In this document: in pieces, positions 51,255 to 60,374 of the stretch
Numbering within the stretch: the first letter of the stretch is position 1
Layout of the letters: every line of letters begins with the position of its first letter
Assembly: GCA_965221405.1 (NCBI GenBank)
Contig: CBDCSE010000001.1
Span: 620,001-684,000, forward strand
DNA: 64,000 nt
Direction: 5' to 3'
Source: JAPOUP01 sp965221405
GTDB taxonomy: Bacteria > Pseudomonadota > Alphaproteobacteria > Rhodobacterales > Rhodobacteraceae
The notes under the pieces: model-generated
Seen by the model: only the letters and a program-made list of their open reading frames with translations
Told to the model about the DNA's origin: nothing
Databases searched by the model: none
Made by a program: the position numbers and the translations under genes

Positions 51255-52488
51255 TATACTCGGAATCATTAATTCGCCCTTTAGGGCTGGCATGATTCGC
51301 GGAACGGTCCATCTGTCCCGGAAAAGAGCGGTTAGAACAGGACACAGGCGGTGACATGTCCGGGACAGGCTGCATCCTCACCGCCGGGGAGCGCGAGGCG
51401 CTTCTGGCGATAGTGCGCGGCCGCAGGGCCGGGGCGCTGAAGGTGCGGCGCGCGAACGCGCTCGTGGCGCTCGATGACGGAAACGGCGTCGGCCAGGTCC
51501 GCGGGTTCCTCCATCTGGACCCCGACACGGTGCGCGGCTGGCTGCGCGGGTTCGGCGGGACGGGCCTGGCATCGGTGGATCCGGCGGCGTGTCCGGAGCG
51601 TGGGGGAAAGCCGGCGCGGGCCCGGGAGGCGTCGCTCAGGGCGGCGCTCCGGGAAAGCCCGCCGTGCGGTGTCAGCGGGGTGCGGGACATCATCCCGCCG
51701 AGTTTCGGCCAGGAGTACACCCGCGGCGGCGCGATCAGGCTGATGCACCGGCCGGGATTCGGTTACGTCAGGCCGAAGCCGCTGCCCAGGCAGGCCGACA
51801 GGGCGGCGCGGGAGGCCTTCATGCGGCAGTACGAGCGGACGGTGCGGGACGCGCCGCCCGACGGGGCCATCGTCTTCGCGGACGCGGTGCATCCCGAATG
51901 GCAGAGCCGTCCGGCCCACGGCCGGGTTTTCCGCGGGGACAGGCCCGCGGTCAGGTCGACGACGGGCCGGCGGCGGCTGAGCCCGCAAGGGGCGCTGGAT
52001 CTGGAGACGATGGGGTTCACGATGGTGGAGGGCGAGCGGACCGGCGCCACCACGACCCTGCGGCTGCTCAGGCGGCTGGAGCGCGCCCGTCCCGGCAGCG
52101 CGGCGATCCACGTCTTCCCGGGCAACGCCCGCCAGCATCACGCGAAGGCGCCCAGGCCCTTCCTGGAGAGACCCGACTGCCGCGTCCGGCTGCACTTCCT
52201 CCCTCCCTACGCCCCGCACCCGACCCCACCGGGCGCCTGTGGGGGGTCATGCACCGCCACGTGAGGCGTAACCGGTTCCACGCGGATTTCCGGCAGTTCA
52301 CCGGGGCGATCTTCAGGTTCCCCGACGGGACCCTTCCCCGTGAGTGGGAGGCCATCGCGGAATCCGTCACCGACAGTTTCCGGGTGATCACCCATGACGG
52401 ATACCGCATGGCCGGATAACGGATCCGGCCATGCGGCGGAGGGCGAATCAGGCCGGAAAGTACGGTCCAGTTCAGTTCAGCGAGTATA
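51255..52488 (+). mobile_element. IS630-family insertion sequence D (most complete copy)
   Basis: The ends are tatactcgg at 51255 and cgagtata at 52481-52488, an inverted pair beginning with TA, the IS630/Tc1 target dinucleotide. It is 1,234 bp long with one transposase gene on the plus strand. Remnants A (24846), B (49614) and C (28729) are partial relatives. The right end lies inside the last codons of the ABC ATPase gene that runs in the opposite direction. Confidence 0.85.
51356..52419 (+). pseudogene. IS630-family transposase, frameshifted near the C-terminus
   Basis: The HTH half (GREAGALKV-type ALKVRRANALVALDDGNGVG, GFLHLDPDTVRGWLRGFGG) and the DDE core (DGAIVFADAVHPEWQSRPAH; ALDLETMGFTMVEGERTGAT; AIHVFPGNARQHHAKAPRPF) are in the first frame. 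At about 52215, where relatives read YAPHLNPIERLWGxMH, the sense moves to another frame (TGRLWGVMHRHVRRNRFHAD) and ends at 52419. A one-base change at this proline-rich run has probably inactivated it. A programmed frameshift is less likely because it lies within the third catalytic motif. Confidence 0.75.
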
Positions 52489-53565
52489 TACTCGGATAGC
52501 CCTATCGTCTGGCGCAAAATAGTGGAGCATTCCGGGCAAAGGCTTGAGGTAGATGGAATTGCCGGGAACGAATGCATGACGACCCTTGATCAAGGCGGAC
52601 AGTTCGTCATTGCCGTTGCGTGCAATGATCATTGTATCTGCACCCGTCGGCTCCACGACGGATACGCGCAGACTGAACGCATCGGATTCCCCCTCCGTTG
52701 CCAGTTCAATGTGTTCCGGTCGGATTCCGATCGATGCGCACCGGCTGAGGTCACGAGGACCGACTTGAGGTAACTTGCAGGTCAAGCCGCTTGCAGTAAT
52801 GAATTCCAGATCGTCATCAGTCGACATAATCCGTCCTTCCAGGAAGTTCATCGCCGGCGATCCTATGAATCCTGCAACGAATCTGTTCACGGGGCTGTCG
52901 AAAATATCCAGCGGGCTGCCGACCTGCTCGACCCGGCCATTCCGCATCACGACAATTTTGTCGGACATGGTAATCGCCTCAATCTGGTCATGTGTCACGT
53001 AGACGGTTGTGGTTCCCAGCCTTTGCTGTAGTTCCTTAATCTCCACACGCATCCTGACCCTGAGCTTGGCATCCAGATTCGAGAGAGGTTCGTCAAACAG
53101 GAACACGCTTGGTTTCCGGATTATCGCACGGCCCATTGCCACCCTTTGCCGCTGGCCTCCGGACAGCTGCTTGGGATAGCGCTTCAGCAAATCCTCCAGG
53201 CCAAGTATCCTCGCGGTCTCAAGCACCCGCCTGTCCGTCTCCGATCGACCGGCACCGCGCATTCGCAACGGAAATCCCATGTTCGCGGCAACGGTCTTCT
53301 GGGGATAAAGCGCATAGTTCTGGAACACCATGGCAACGTCCCGGTCCTTTGGTGGCAGATCGTCGACCACCCTGCCGCCAACCTTGATGGATCCACTGGT
53401 CGCGCGCTCAAGACCCGCAAGTATCCGAAGCAGAGTGGATTTTCCGCATCCCGAAGGACCGACAAGAACTGCGAACTCGCCGTCTTCGATTTCAACATTT
53501 ATTTCCGAAACAACTTTTACCTGTCCAAACGATTTGGCTATTTCCACGAATTCCACGCTTGCCAT
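52477..53565 (-). CDS. ABC transporter ATP-binding protein, UgpC/MalK type
   Basis: The 362-residue ATPase has Walker A GPSGCGKSTLLR near residue 38, Q-loop MVFQNYALYPQKTV, signature LSGGQRQRVAMGRA, Walker B VFLFDEPLSNLDAK and H-loop YVTHDQIEA, then a MalK-like regulatory tail with GIRPEHIE. GGAGG precedes the ATG. It is the last gene of the operon that starts with the solute-binding protein at 59168. The final residues (VYTR and the stop) are encoded by the inverted repeat of IS630 copy D, so the native C-terminus has been replaced at its very end. Confidence 0.93.
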   Translation of the reverse strand: MASVEFVEIAKSFGQVKVVSEINVEIEDGEFAVLVGPSGCGKSTLLRILAGLERATSGSIKVGGRVVDDLPPKDRDVAMVFQNYALYPQKTVAANMGFPLRMRGAGRSETDRRVLETARILGLEDLLKRYPKQLSGGQRQRVAMGRAIIRKPSVFLFDEPLSNLDAKLRVRMRVEIKELQQRLGTTTVYVTHDQIEAITMSDKIVVMRNGRVEQVGSPLDIFDSPVNRFVAGFIGSPAMNFLEGRIMSTDDDLEFITASGLTCKLPQVGPRDLSRCASIGIRPEHIELATEGESDAFSLRVSVVEPTGADTMIIARNGNDELSALIKGRHAFVPGNSIYLKPLPGMLHYFAPDDRAIRVYTR

Positions 53566-53595
53566 CGGTCATCCTCCTTAAAGATGGTGCGGTTC

Positions 53596-54828
53596 TCAAT
53601 CCTCAGGCACCGAGGCCAGTGCCGACTCCCAGATCGAGGACACCGCTGAGGAACACGCGAGGTTGTGCCGTGCCACAAAATCGGCCGCAGCCGTCATGTC
53701 CTTAAGGCCTGTACCTGACACGATGACGACCACGATTGTGCCCTTGCGGATACGACCCGCTGCGGCTTCGGAAGCCAATGCAGCTAGCGCGTAGGCACCG
53801 CGCGGTTCGGCAAAAATCCCTTCCTTTCCGGCAAGGTCAGCCTGCGCTGCAAGTATCTGGCTTCTGGTCAAACGATGAAGATACCCGCCTGAATTTCCAA
53901 TCGCCGCATTGGCCCAGGCAGCATCAAGAGGACGGGCACCGTTGTGATCGATCTGGCCTATCATGTCGATACCGACAAAATAGTCCTGCGGCTGTCCGGC
54001 AACAATTCGCGGCACGCGTTCAATCAAACCGATCTCCCGGAGATCGAAAAAACCTTCGCTGAGACCTCCCACTAGGCCACCGCCACCGACCGGCGCGGCC
54101 ACAACATCGGGGCAGCACCCCAGATCTGCGCAAATCTCATAGGCAATGGTCTTAGCGCCCTCTACCATGAACGGGTTGACGGATCGTGCGGATGTCATCG
54201 GCACCAGCCCGCGCTCCCTACACAATTTCGGGAGTTCGCGAACCGCGATCTCATATGGATTGTCGAACTCGGCGGAATCAGGAGATCCGGTCTCGATTTC
54301 GAAAACCCGGGATCCATAGACATCTATCTGCTGCCGTTTCGACTCCGGCATACTCTTCGGGGCCCAGACATACGCACTGGTTCCGGATCGTGCCGCGTAT
54401 GCCGCCAAGGAATTCCCCACGTTGCCCGAAGACGTGACCCCTAATCTCCTTTGACCGAAGTGCATGGCCATGGAGATGCCGACACTGACCTGTCGGTCCT
54501 TGAACGAGCCTGTCGGATTGCAGCATTCCAGCTTGAAGTAGAGTTTGCAGGAGCCTAGCTTGTCCTCCAGATTGCCAGCCCGGATCAGGGGCGTATTGCC
54601 CTCCCCCAACGATACTGCCGGGGATGCGGAAGGAAGTGGCAGTAGTTCGCCGAAACGAGTGAAGATGTCTCCCGGCATCCGCCAATTCCGCACGAATTCA
54701 CCTTGTTGGCGGACTGTTGCATATTCATATCGCAGCCTAAGCTGCCCGGCACAGTCCGGGCATCTGTATTGCTCGGTCAATGGCAAGACCAGCCCGCAAT
54801 CGATACATTGAAGACTGCTCAGCAACAC
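53596..54828 (-). CDS. Threonine-synthase-like PLP-dependent enzyme
   Basis: The 410-residue protein has an N-terminal zinc-ribbon-like segment (CIDCGLVLPLTEQYRCPDC, two CxxC pairs), then the fold-type II PLP core: LGEGNTPLIRAGNL, KLECCNPTGSFKDRQVSVG with the PLP lysine near residue 111, SSGNVGNSLAAYAARSG and PVGGGGLVGGLSEG as phosphate loop. It resembles threonine synthase and related beta-eliminating or -replacing enzymes. In this operon with an importer and an amidohydrolase a catabolic beta-elimination is at least as likely as threonine synthesis. It overlaps the upstream gene by ten bases. Confidence 0.85.
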   Translation of the reverse strand: MLLSSLQCIDCGLVLPLTEQYRCPDCAGQLRLRYEYATVRQQGEFVRNWRMPGDIFTRFGELLPLPSASPAVSLGEGNTPLIRAGNLEDKLGSCKLYFKLECCNPTGSFKDRQVSVGISMAMHFGQRRLGVTSSGNVGNSLAAYAARSGTSAYVWAPKSMPESKRQQIDVYGSRVFEIETGSPDSAEFDNPYEIAVRELPKLCRERGLVPMTSARSVNPFMVEGAKTIAYEICADLGCCPDVVAAPVGGGGLVGGLSEGFFDLREIGLIERVPRIVAGQPQDYFVGIDMIGQIDHNGARPLDAAWANAAIGNSGGYLHRLTRSQILAAQADLAGKEGIFAEPRGAYALAALASEAAAGRIRKGTIVVVIVSGTGLKDMTAAADFVARHNLACSSAVSSIWESALASVPED

Positions 54829-56090
54829 TCATCCCTTTTATTGGCAAGCGAGGGAACGATCCGGCGTCCGCGGCTGTAGACGGATAGCGGGCGTCCGTAA
54901 GCCGAGATGTCCGCAACCGGTGACTCCTTCAGCACGACGAAGTCGGCCGAATGTCCGGCAGCTATTCGTCCGACTGCGCCTTCCAGTTTCAACACCCGCG
55001 CGGCGTTCAGCGATGCCGATCGGATAGCTTCAGTGTTCGAAATGCCGGATCGCGACATGAGCTCAAGCTCCATCCAAGTGTCCCCAAACGGGGTATCCCG
55101 GACGCCGGCATCCGTTCCGCAAACAATGGTGACGCCCAGATCGACAAGCTTCTGGAAATTCTCAAGCATGACCTCGTGCTGGTCCAGAGTGTGTCGCGAC
55201 TCCAGATTTCCCTGCATGCCTTCCCGAAAAAGCGTTTCGTGCACTCTCGTGGCGGTCGAGAGGTTCGCCATGACCGACACCCCGCTGTCAGCAACGATCG
55301 CGGCAACCCCCGCATCGAAATGCCGTACGAGACGGCCACTTTCAGACCGACGGAAAAATGCACAGTGTTCAAGGCTATCGAACCGGGCAATAGCCGCCCG
55401 TTTCACGCTTTCGGCAGCGAGAACGTGCGCGGCACTTGCGACTCCATGCGAGCGTGCCGCTGCGGCAACCCGACAAAACACTTGCTGGGAAAAGGCGACA
55501 TGCTCCGGAAAGGATCCCGGGGTCATTCCCCCCCCGCTCCCAATCAGCTTGATCGACTTTGCTCCGGCGGAGATCAACCGCGACACGATCGCTGGGATTT
55601 CGTCCGGATCCGAAACGATGCCCCCGAAAATACTCAGGTGACCTCCGGAAACCGTGATCGGTGGGCCGGAAAGCAGGAGCCGCGGCAGGGCAGGCAGATC
55701 CCGACAACGACGGAACCCGGTCATAAGATCCATACTGGAGCCACAATCCCGCAGTGTCGTAACCCCACTCATGAGCATCGACCGGGCATTCCGGACGGCC
55801 CGCGCGAAGCGATCCAAAGCAGATTCGTCCCTGAACTCCCGTAGGGGATCCGAACTTGAAGAAAACTCAAGATGGACATGGGTGTTTATCAGGCCCGGCA
55901 TCATGTAGACGTTGCCCAGGTCCGTTTCCGGCTTCCGGCTGCCGACCGCCGAAGCCGGCATTCGGTCGTGGACAAATTCGATGCGGCCTCCCACAAGTTC
56001 AACGGACTTGGATTCGAAGTGCCCTGGCGGATCGATCCAAACGTTGTCACAGTGGATAAAATAGGGGTCACGGCTGTCTGAAACGACCAT
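54819..56090 (-). CDS. Metal-dependent amidohydrolase (imidazolonepropionase-like subgroup)
   Basis: The 423-residue protein shows amidohydrolase landmarks: MMPGLINTHVHLEFS (HxH metal site) near residue 68, SGVTTLRDCGSSMDL, SAGAKSIKLIGSGGGMTPG with a possible carboxylated Lys, ASAAHVLAAESV (His), FDSLEHCAFF (His) and VTIVCGTDAGVRDTPFG with the catalytic Asp. The substrate is unknown; subgroup members hydrolyse cyclic amides, N-acyl groups or dipeptides. It sits three bases after the second permease gene, so hydrolysis probably follows import. A threonine-synthase-like enzyme comes next. Confidence 0.85.
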   Translation of the reverse strand: MVVSDSRDPYFIHCDNVWIDPPGHFESKSVELVGGRIEFVHDRMPASAVGSRKPETDLGNVYMMPGLINTHVHLEFSSSSDPLREFRDESALDRFARAVRNARSMLMSGVTTLRDCGSSMDLMTGFRRCRDLPALPRLLLSGPPITVSGGHLSIFGGIVSDPDEIPAIVSRLISAGAKSIKLIGSGGGMTPGSFPEHVAFSQQVFCRVAAAARSHGVASAAHVLAAESVKRAAIARFDSLEHCAFFRRSESGRLVRHFDAGVAAIVADSGVSVMANLSTATRVHETLFREGMQGNLESRHTLDQHEVMLENFQKLVDLGVTIVCGTDAGVRDTPFGDTWMELELMSRSGISNTEAIRSASLNAARVLKLEGAVGRIAAGHSADFVVLKESPVADISAYGRPLSVYSRGRRIVPSLANKRDECC

Positions 56091-56093
56091 CGG

Positions 56094-56930
56094 TCAACCC
56101 TTTACCGCTCCGCTGGTCAGTCCCGACACAAGGTATCGCTGCACGAAGAGAAAGAAAAAGACCGCCGGTAAGGCGAACACAACGGCAGCCGCCATCATCT
56201 CGTCCCAAGCGATGGCATACTGGGTTTCGAACGAGGTGAGACCCACGGAAAAGACCCAGTTGCTTTGCGACGAGATCAAGGTCCGCGCAAGGAAGAACTC
56301 ATCCCATCCAGTGATGAAGCTGATGGCGACCACAACCACGAGCCCTGGTAGGGCCAACGGCAGCACAATCCGGTAAAACGCGCCAAGGCGCGTGCAGCCG
56401 TCAACCATTGCCTGCTCCTCGACTTCGACCGGAATTCGGTCAAAGAAACCCTTCATGAGCCAGGTCGCAAGCGGCAACACGAATGCAGCATTGGCAATGG
56501 CCAGGCCAATCAGCGAATTGTATAGGCCTGTCTGACGAAAGATCACATAAAGTGGAACGACAATCAACGTCGCCGGAAGCAGTTGGGAAAACAGTATGAA
56601 GATCGAGAACCCTGTCGTGCCGCGCGTCCTGAACCTGGACAACGCGTATCCACCATTGATTGCGATGAGTGTGCAGAACATCGAGGTCGTGCTTGCGACG
56701 AAGGCAGTGTTCCTGAACCAGGTGAACACGTCACGTTCCGTGAAAATCTTGACATAGGCCTCTATGGTAACGCTTGATGGAACGATGCGCGGTGGCCATT
56801 CGAAGAGGCTCGCCGCCTCCAGCGAAGATACGATCATCCAGTAATATGGAAAGAACACGATGCCCGCGCAGGCCAAGGTCAGCGCGAATAGGCTGGTACT
56901 GACCAGAATCGCGCTGGTGCGGAGATTCAC
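56094..56930 (-). CDS. Carbohydrate-type ABC permease, MalG family
   Basis: The 278-residue inner-membrane protein has about six hydrophobic segments and the EAA loop EEQAMVDGCTRLGAFYRIVLP typical of MalG/UgpE-type permeases. It overlaps the upstream permease gene by four bases (ATGA), showing tight coupling, and is followed by the amidohydrolase gene. Confidence 0.92.
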   Translation of the reverse strand: MNLRTSAILVSTSLFALTLACAGIVFFPYYWMIVSSLEAASLFEWPPRIVPSSVTIEAYVKIFTERDVFTWFRNTAFVASTTSMFCTLIAINGGYALSRFRTRGTTGFSIFILFSQLLPATLIVVPLYVIFRQTGLYNSLIGLAIANAAFVLPLATWLMKGFFDRIPVEVEEQAMVDGCTRLGAFYRIVLPLALPGLVVVVAISFITGWDEFFLARTLISSQSNWVFSVGLTSFETQYAIAWDEMMAAAVVFALPAVFFFLFVQRYLVSGLTSGAVKG

Positions 56931-57829
56931 GCGTCCCTCCTCACATGGATGATCGTAAAGAAGTAGACGAGGCTGAATGCCAGAAGAATCAAGAGTAGAA
57001 CCGTGCCGATCGCGGCAGCGTATCCGATCTTCTGGTAAGTGAACGCCGTATTGTAGGTCAGGATGGACAGCGTCTCAGTGGCCCGGGCCGGACCGCCGCC
57101 CGTCATCGCATAGATCATGGTCACGCGCCGGAACGAGTTCAGGATCAGGATGAGGATCAGGATGACATTCACCGCGCGAAGGCCGGGCAGCGTGACGTGG
57201 ATGAACCTTGAGAAGGCCCCTGCCCCGTCGACCATCGCAGCTTCGTATTCCTCCCTCGGAATGGTCTGGAGGCCGGCCAGAAGAATCAGCAGCGCGAGAG
57301 GAAACTGGTGCCAACTGGTGATCAGCACGAGGGCTGGCATGGCGAGGTCGGCTCTCGCCAGCCAGGCAACGGGCGCATCAAGGAATCCCGCTTCGACAAA
57401 GAAGTAGTTGATGACACCGTACTGGGCGTCGAGCATCCATATGAAGATCAGCACAGCCACCACTTCCGGGACCGCCCAGGGCAGGATGAATATTGTTCGA
57501 ATCATACCGCGAAGCGGCAGTTTTCGGTTCAGCAAAAGTGCAAATGACAGGCCAAACACGTAGGTGCAGCTCATCGAGGCGATGCCATAGTAAACGGTTA
57601 CCTTGAGGGAATTCCAGAAGAACGGATCGGAAAGCAGGACTTCGTAGTTCGCAAGTCCGATGTAGCGTCCTGAATTGTAGTTCAGGATGCGGGTGTTGAA
57701 GAATCCGAGCAGTATTCCCTGCGCGATCGGCCAAATGAGAATCACGGACATCACGATCGCCGCTGGGGTAAGCAGCCACAGCGGCAGCAGTTCGGGATGA
57801 CCAAGCCTGCGGACAAAAACACGCTTCAC
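56927..57829 (-). CDS. Carbohydrate-type ABC permease, MalF family
   Basis: A GTG start at 57829 (VKRVFVRRLGHPELLPLWLL) is preferred: AGGGA lies eight bases upstream and the 86 in-frame codons before it are nonsense. The 300-residue protein has about six membrane segments and an EAA loop EEYEAAMVDGAGAFSRFIHV. It is MalF/UgpA-like and pairs with the MalG-type protein next to it. It follows the solute-binding protein gene after a 97-bp gap that contains a strong hairpin. Confidence 0.9.
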   Translation of the reverse strand: MKRVFVRRLGHPELLPLWLLTPAAIVMSVILIWPIAQGILLGFFNTRILNYNSGRYIGLANYEVLLSDPFFWNSLKVTVYYGIASMSCTYVFGLSFALLLNRKLPLRGMIRTIFILPWAVPEVVAVLIFIWMLDAQYGVINYFFVEAGFLDAPVAWLARADLAMPALVLITSWHQFPLALLILLAGLQTIPREEYEAAMVDGAGAFSRFIHVTLPGLRAVNVILILILILNSFRRVTMIYAMTGGGPARATETLSILTYNTAFTYQKIGYAAAIGTVLLLILLAFSLVYFFTIIHVRRDA

Positions 57830-57870
57830 ATAAGCATCCCTGAAATGATCTGCACTTCTGCCTTCAGTAA

Positions 57871-57906
57871 GATGTCCCGGCCAACGCCGCTGCCGACCGG
57901 GACATC
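57871..57906 (-). promoter_or_regulatory. Intercistronic hairpin between binding-protein and permease genes
   Basis: Perfect 10-bp arms (gatgtcccgg at 57871-57880 and ccgggacatc at 57897-57906) with a 16-base loop. Such stems after a solute-binding protein gene typically protect the upstream mRNA and lower permease expression. Confidence 0.55.
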
Positions 57907-57926
57907 TCCTGAAACTTCGGGAGAGT

Positions 57927-59168
57927 CTAGAGGGTCTTGGTCCAATTCTCGAGTTGCCGCTGGAGGTCGTCCAACCCTTCCTCGACCGACATGGCTCCAG
58001 AGTAGATCCTCGATAATCCATCGACCACGATCTGCCTGAATTCGGCGGCCTGGATTTCATAACCCGGAGGCGCATAACCGATTCCACCAGGATACTTTGC
58101 CGCGATCTCCGCCATGGTGCCGGCCCAGGGCACCTCGGAAAGAAACGCTGCGCTCGGCTCTACCATCGTGCCCGGAATCTGCACCAGATCCTCAAGATAC
58201 CTTTGCTGCGCGACCGGATCGTAAAAGACGTTCAGCATCTTGCACGCATCGTCCGGATTGGGAGAATCCTTTGGGATGACGTAAAATGCGCCACCGGTGA
58301 TCGCGGCATGGGTCGGTGTCGGCATGACCTCGAAAGTTATGTGTTCGACAAGGTCCGGGCTGATCGTCTTGACCGTGCTGACCACCCATGGGCCGTCGAA
58401 GAGCATCGCGACCTTGCCGTCGGCGAACATCTGGCGCACAGTCTTGGAGCCAAGGCCTTTCGGGCTAAGTCCCTCGTCGAGAAATCGCTTGATCCAGCTG
58501 ATAGCCGCCACGGCAGCTGCATCGTTTGCAGTGATCGTCCCGTCCGGCTGTGACCAGTCCGAACCCATTCCGATAAGCCAGTGCATGCTGTTTATGTAGA
58601 CATGAATGGCGCTGGCAGTGTCGTTGGGAAAAGCGTATCCGAACTCGCCCGTGGTTTCCTTCACGGCTTTCGCCGCGGCATAGAACTCGTCCAGGTTCGT
58701 CGGGACCGCGACGCCGGCCGCCGCCAGGAGCTGCTTGTTGACGAGCAGTGATTGGGGACTCATCGTCAGCGGAACACCGTAGGTATGTCCGTCAACCTGG
58801 GCAAAGCTGACAGAGGGAAGAATGCGGTCCGCGAATCCGGAGGATTCGATGCACTCATCCATGGGCGCAAGGATACCGGCGTCAATCATGGGTGCCAGCA
58901 TGTTCGTGAACACAGGCATGAAGTCGGGGACGTCACCGGCTGCAATCTGCGTGATCAGTGTCTGTTCATAGTGCGTGTTCGGAATGAGCGTCTTGTCGAC
59001 CAAAATTCCGGGATTGGCGGCCTCAAATGCCGCTACGCGCTCCTTGTTCCATTCGCCGACTATGCCTTCCTCCCACATCCAGCTAGGCATTCTGAATGTA
59101 TAGGAGTCCTCCGCAACCGCAGTGCCTGCAATCAGAACCGCCGCTGCCGCCGTCATCAAGGCTTTCAT
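57927..59168 (-). CDS. ABC extracellular solute-binding protein, family 1 (sugar type)
   Basis: The 413-residue protein has a clear signal peptide (MKALMTAAAAVLIAGTAVAE), a GGAGG ribosome site, and family-1 features: YTFRMPSWMWEEGIVGEWNK, FEAANPGILVDKTLIPNTHY, AAGDVPDFMPVFTNMLAPMI, YGVPLTMSPQSLLVNKQLLA, MFADGKVAMLFDGPWVVSTV, GGAFYVIPKDSPNPDDACKM. It delivers a substrate to the MalFG-like permease. An imported amide, glycoside or amino-acid derivative would suit the downstream enzymes, but the ligand cannot be read from sequence. It starts the operon divergent from its likely regulator. Confidence 0.93.
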   Translation of the reverse strand: MKALMTAAAAVLIAGTAVAEDSYTFRMPSWMWEEGIVGEWNKERVAAFEAANPGILVDKTLIPNTHYEQTLITQIAAGDVPDFMPVFTNMLAPMIDAGILAPMDECIESSGFADRILPSVSFAQVDGHTYGVPLTMSPQSLLVNKQLLAAAGVAVPTNLDEFYAAAKAVKETTGEFGYAFPNDTASAIHVYINSMHWLIGMGSDWSQPDGTITANDAAAVAAISWIKRFLDEGLSPKGLGSKTVRQMFADGKVAMLFDGPWVVSTVKTISPDLVEHITFEVMPTPTHAAITGGAFYVIPKDSPNPDDACKMLNVFYDPVAQQRYLEDLVQIPGTMVEPSAAFLSEVPWAGTMAEIAAKYPGGIGYAPPGYEIQAAEFRQIVVDGLSRIYSGAMSVEEGLDDLQRQLENWTKTL

Positions 59169-59225
59169 CTGTAGTACCTCCGTGTTAACATCTGGTCTGG
59201 CAATGCTTCCGATTATACAACCGGT

Positions 59226-60374
59226 GTGATACCTGTGTCAAATGTCTCCACTCGCCAGGCTCCAATAGTACCAATTGGAGCCCGTGACAAGACCAGATGG
59301 CTGGCCAAGGCCATTCGTGATGACATCATCGAAAAGGTATATTGGCCTGAGACAGCGATTCCGTCCGAGCGCGAACTCATGCTGAAGCACGAAGTTTCGC
59401 GAACGACAGTGCGGCGGGCGATTCAGCTTCTCGTCGATGAAGGGGCTGTTGTCAGGCGTGCCGGAAGCGGCACATACGTCCGCAAGGCGGAAGATGGCCC
59501 GCTTGCTGCCCGCTCATCGTCCGGAACAGTACTGTGCCTCATAATTCCCACCTATTCCAATCCGCTTTATGCCGACGTGATTGACGGGATTGAGCGCACC
59601 GCCCGAGGAAGTGGTTATGATCTGATTACCAGCCAGTCCGACTATCTGGTGGCAAGCGAGAACTCCAGACTCTCGGCGATGGCCGATGATGCATCCATAC
59701 GCGGCGCCATCGTGGTTCCGAGCATGGTCGAGCGCCCAACCACGGCTGCCTTGCAATTTGTCGATTCGGGCAAGCCTCTGGTGTATCTCGGGCGGTGGCC
59801 CAATGACATTGAAGCCGACGGTGTCCGGATCGACTATCATGAAGCGGCGCGAATTGCCGTTCAGCATCTCGTTGAATTGGGCCACAGCAGGATTGCCTAT
59901 GTCGAAGGTGCACCGAGGCTGGAGGGATTTTCGATGCTGCCGGCATATCGCGATGCACTGACATCGGCCGGGATCGGGCGCGACCGCTCGTTGGTTCGCA
60001 TGCAAGATGAACCCTCGGAATTGGCCGGACAGCGGGCGATCGAAATGCTTGTGGCGGACAGGACAGCGTTTTCCGCCGTCTTCGTCCGAAACGACGTAAC
60101 GGCCATCGGCATCATGCGTGGCTTGCGAAACGCCGGACTGACCGTGCCCGGGGACGTGTCAGTGGTCAGCGTGAATGACAGCGTCATCGCCCGGTCAATG
60201 GACCCCCGCCTCACCAGTGTCAATGTCCAGCCGCAAACACTGGGCAGCTTGACCTTCCGAGTGCTCAGTGACAGGATTTCGGGTGTATATAATGGACCTC
60301 CAATCTACCTGACACTGAAGCCGACCCTCAGTGTCCACGGGTCTTCCAGCGCCCCTTCGGCCTCAAGAGGTTGA
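59226..60374 (+). CDS. GntR-type DNA-binding / LacI-type sensor hybrid regulator
   Basis: The 382-residue regulator begins at a GTG. Residues ~20-85 are a winged HTH of the GntR class (DIIEKVYWPETAIPSERELM, HEVSRTTVRRAIQLLVDEGA, VVRRAGSGTYVRK). Residues ~100-375 are a periplasmic-binding-like LacI sensor (LIIPTYSNPLYADVIDGIER, HLVELGHSRIAYVEG, FVRNDVTAIGIMRGLRNAG, VPGDVSVVSVNDSVIARSMD, LTSVNVQP). This domain pairing is the AraR-like type that represses sugar-uptake genes until ligand binds. It is divergent from the solute-binding protein gene with a 57-bp gap. The start is uncertain; GTG codons at 59226 and 59235 are both possible. Confidence 0.88.
   Translation: MIPVSNVSTRQAPIVPIGARDKTRWLAKAIRDDIIEKVYWPETAIPSERELMLKHEVSRTTVRRAIQLLVDEGAVVRRAGSGTYVRKAEDGPLAARSSSGTVLCLIIPTYSNPLYADVIDGIERTARGSGYDLITSQSDYLVASENSRLSAMADDASIRGAIVVPSMVERPTTAALQFVDSGKPLVYLGRWPNDIEADGVRIDYHEAARIAVQHLVELGHSRIAYVEGAPRLEGFSMLPAYRDALTSAGIGRDRSLVRMQDEPSELAGQRAIEMLVADRTAFSAVFVRNDVTAIGIMRGLRNAGLTVPGDVSVVSVNDSVIARSMDPRLTSVNVQPQTLGSLTFRVLSDRISGVYNGPPIYLTLKPTLSVHGSSSAPSASRG
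59259..59281. promoter_or_regulatory. 8-bp inverted repeat near the regulator start, possible operator
   Basis: Arms gctccaat and attggagc with a 7-base spacer lie within the first codons of the regulator gene. It may be a binding site for the regulator itself, though other regulators of this class use sites upstream of the start. Confidence 0.3.
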
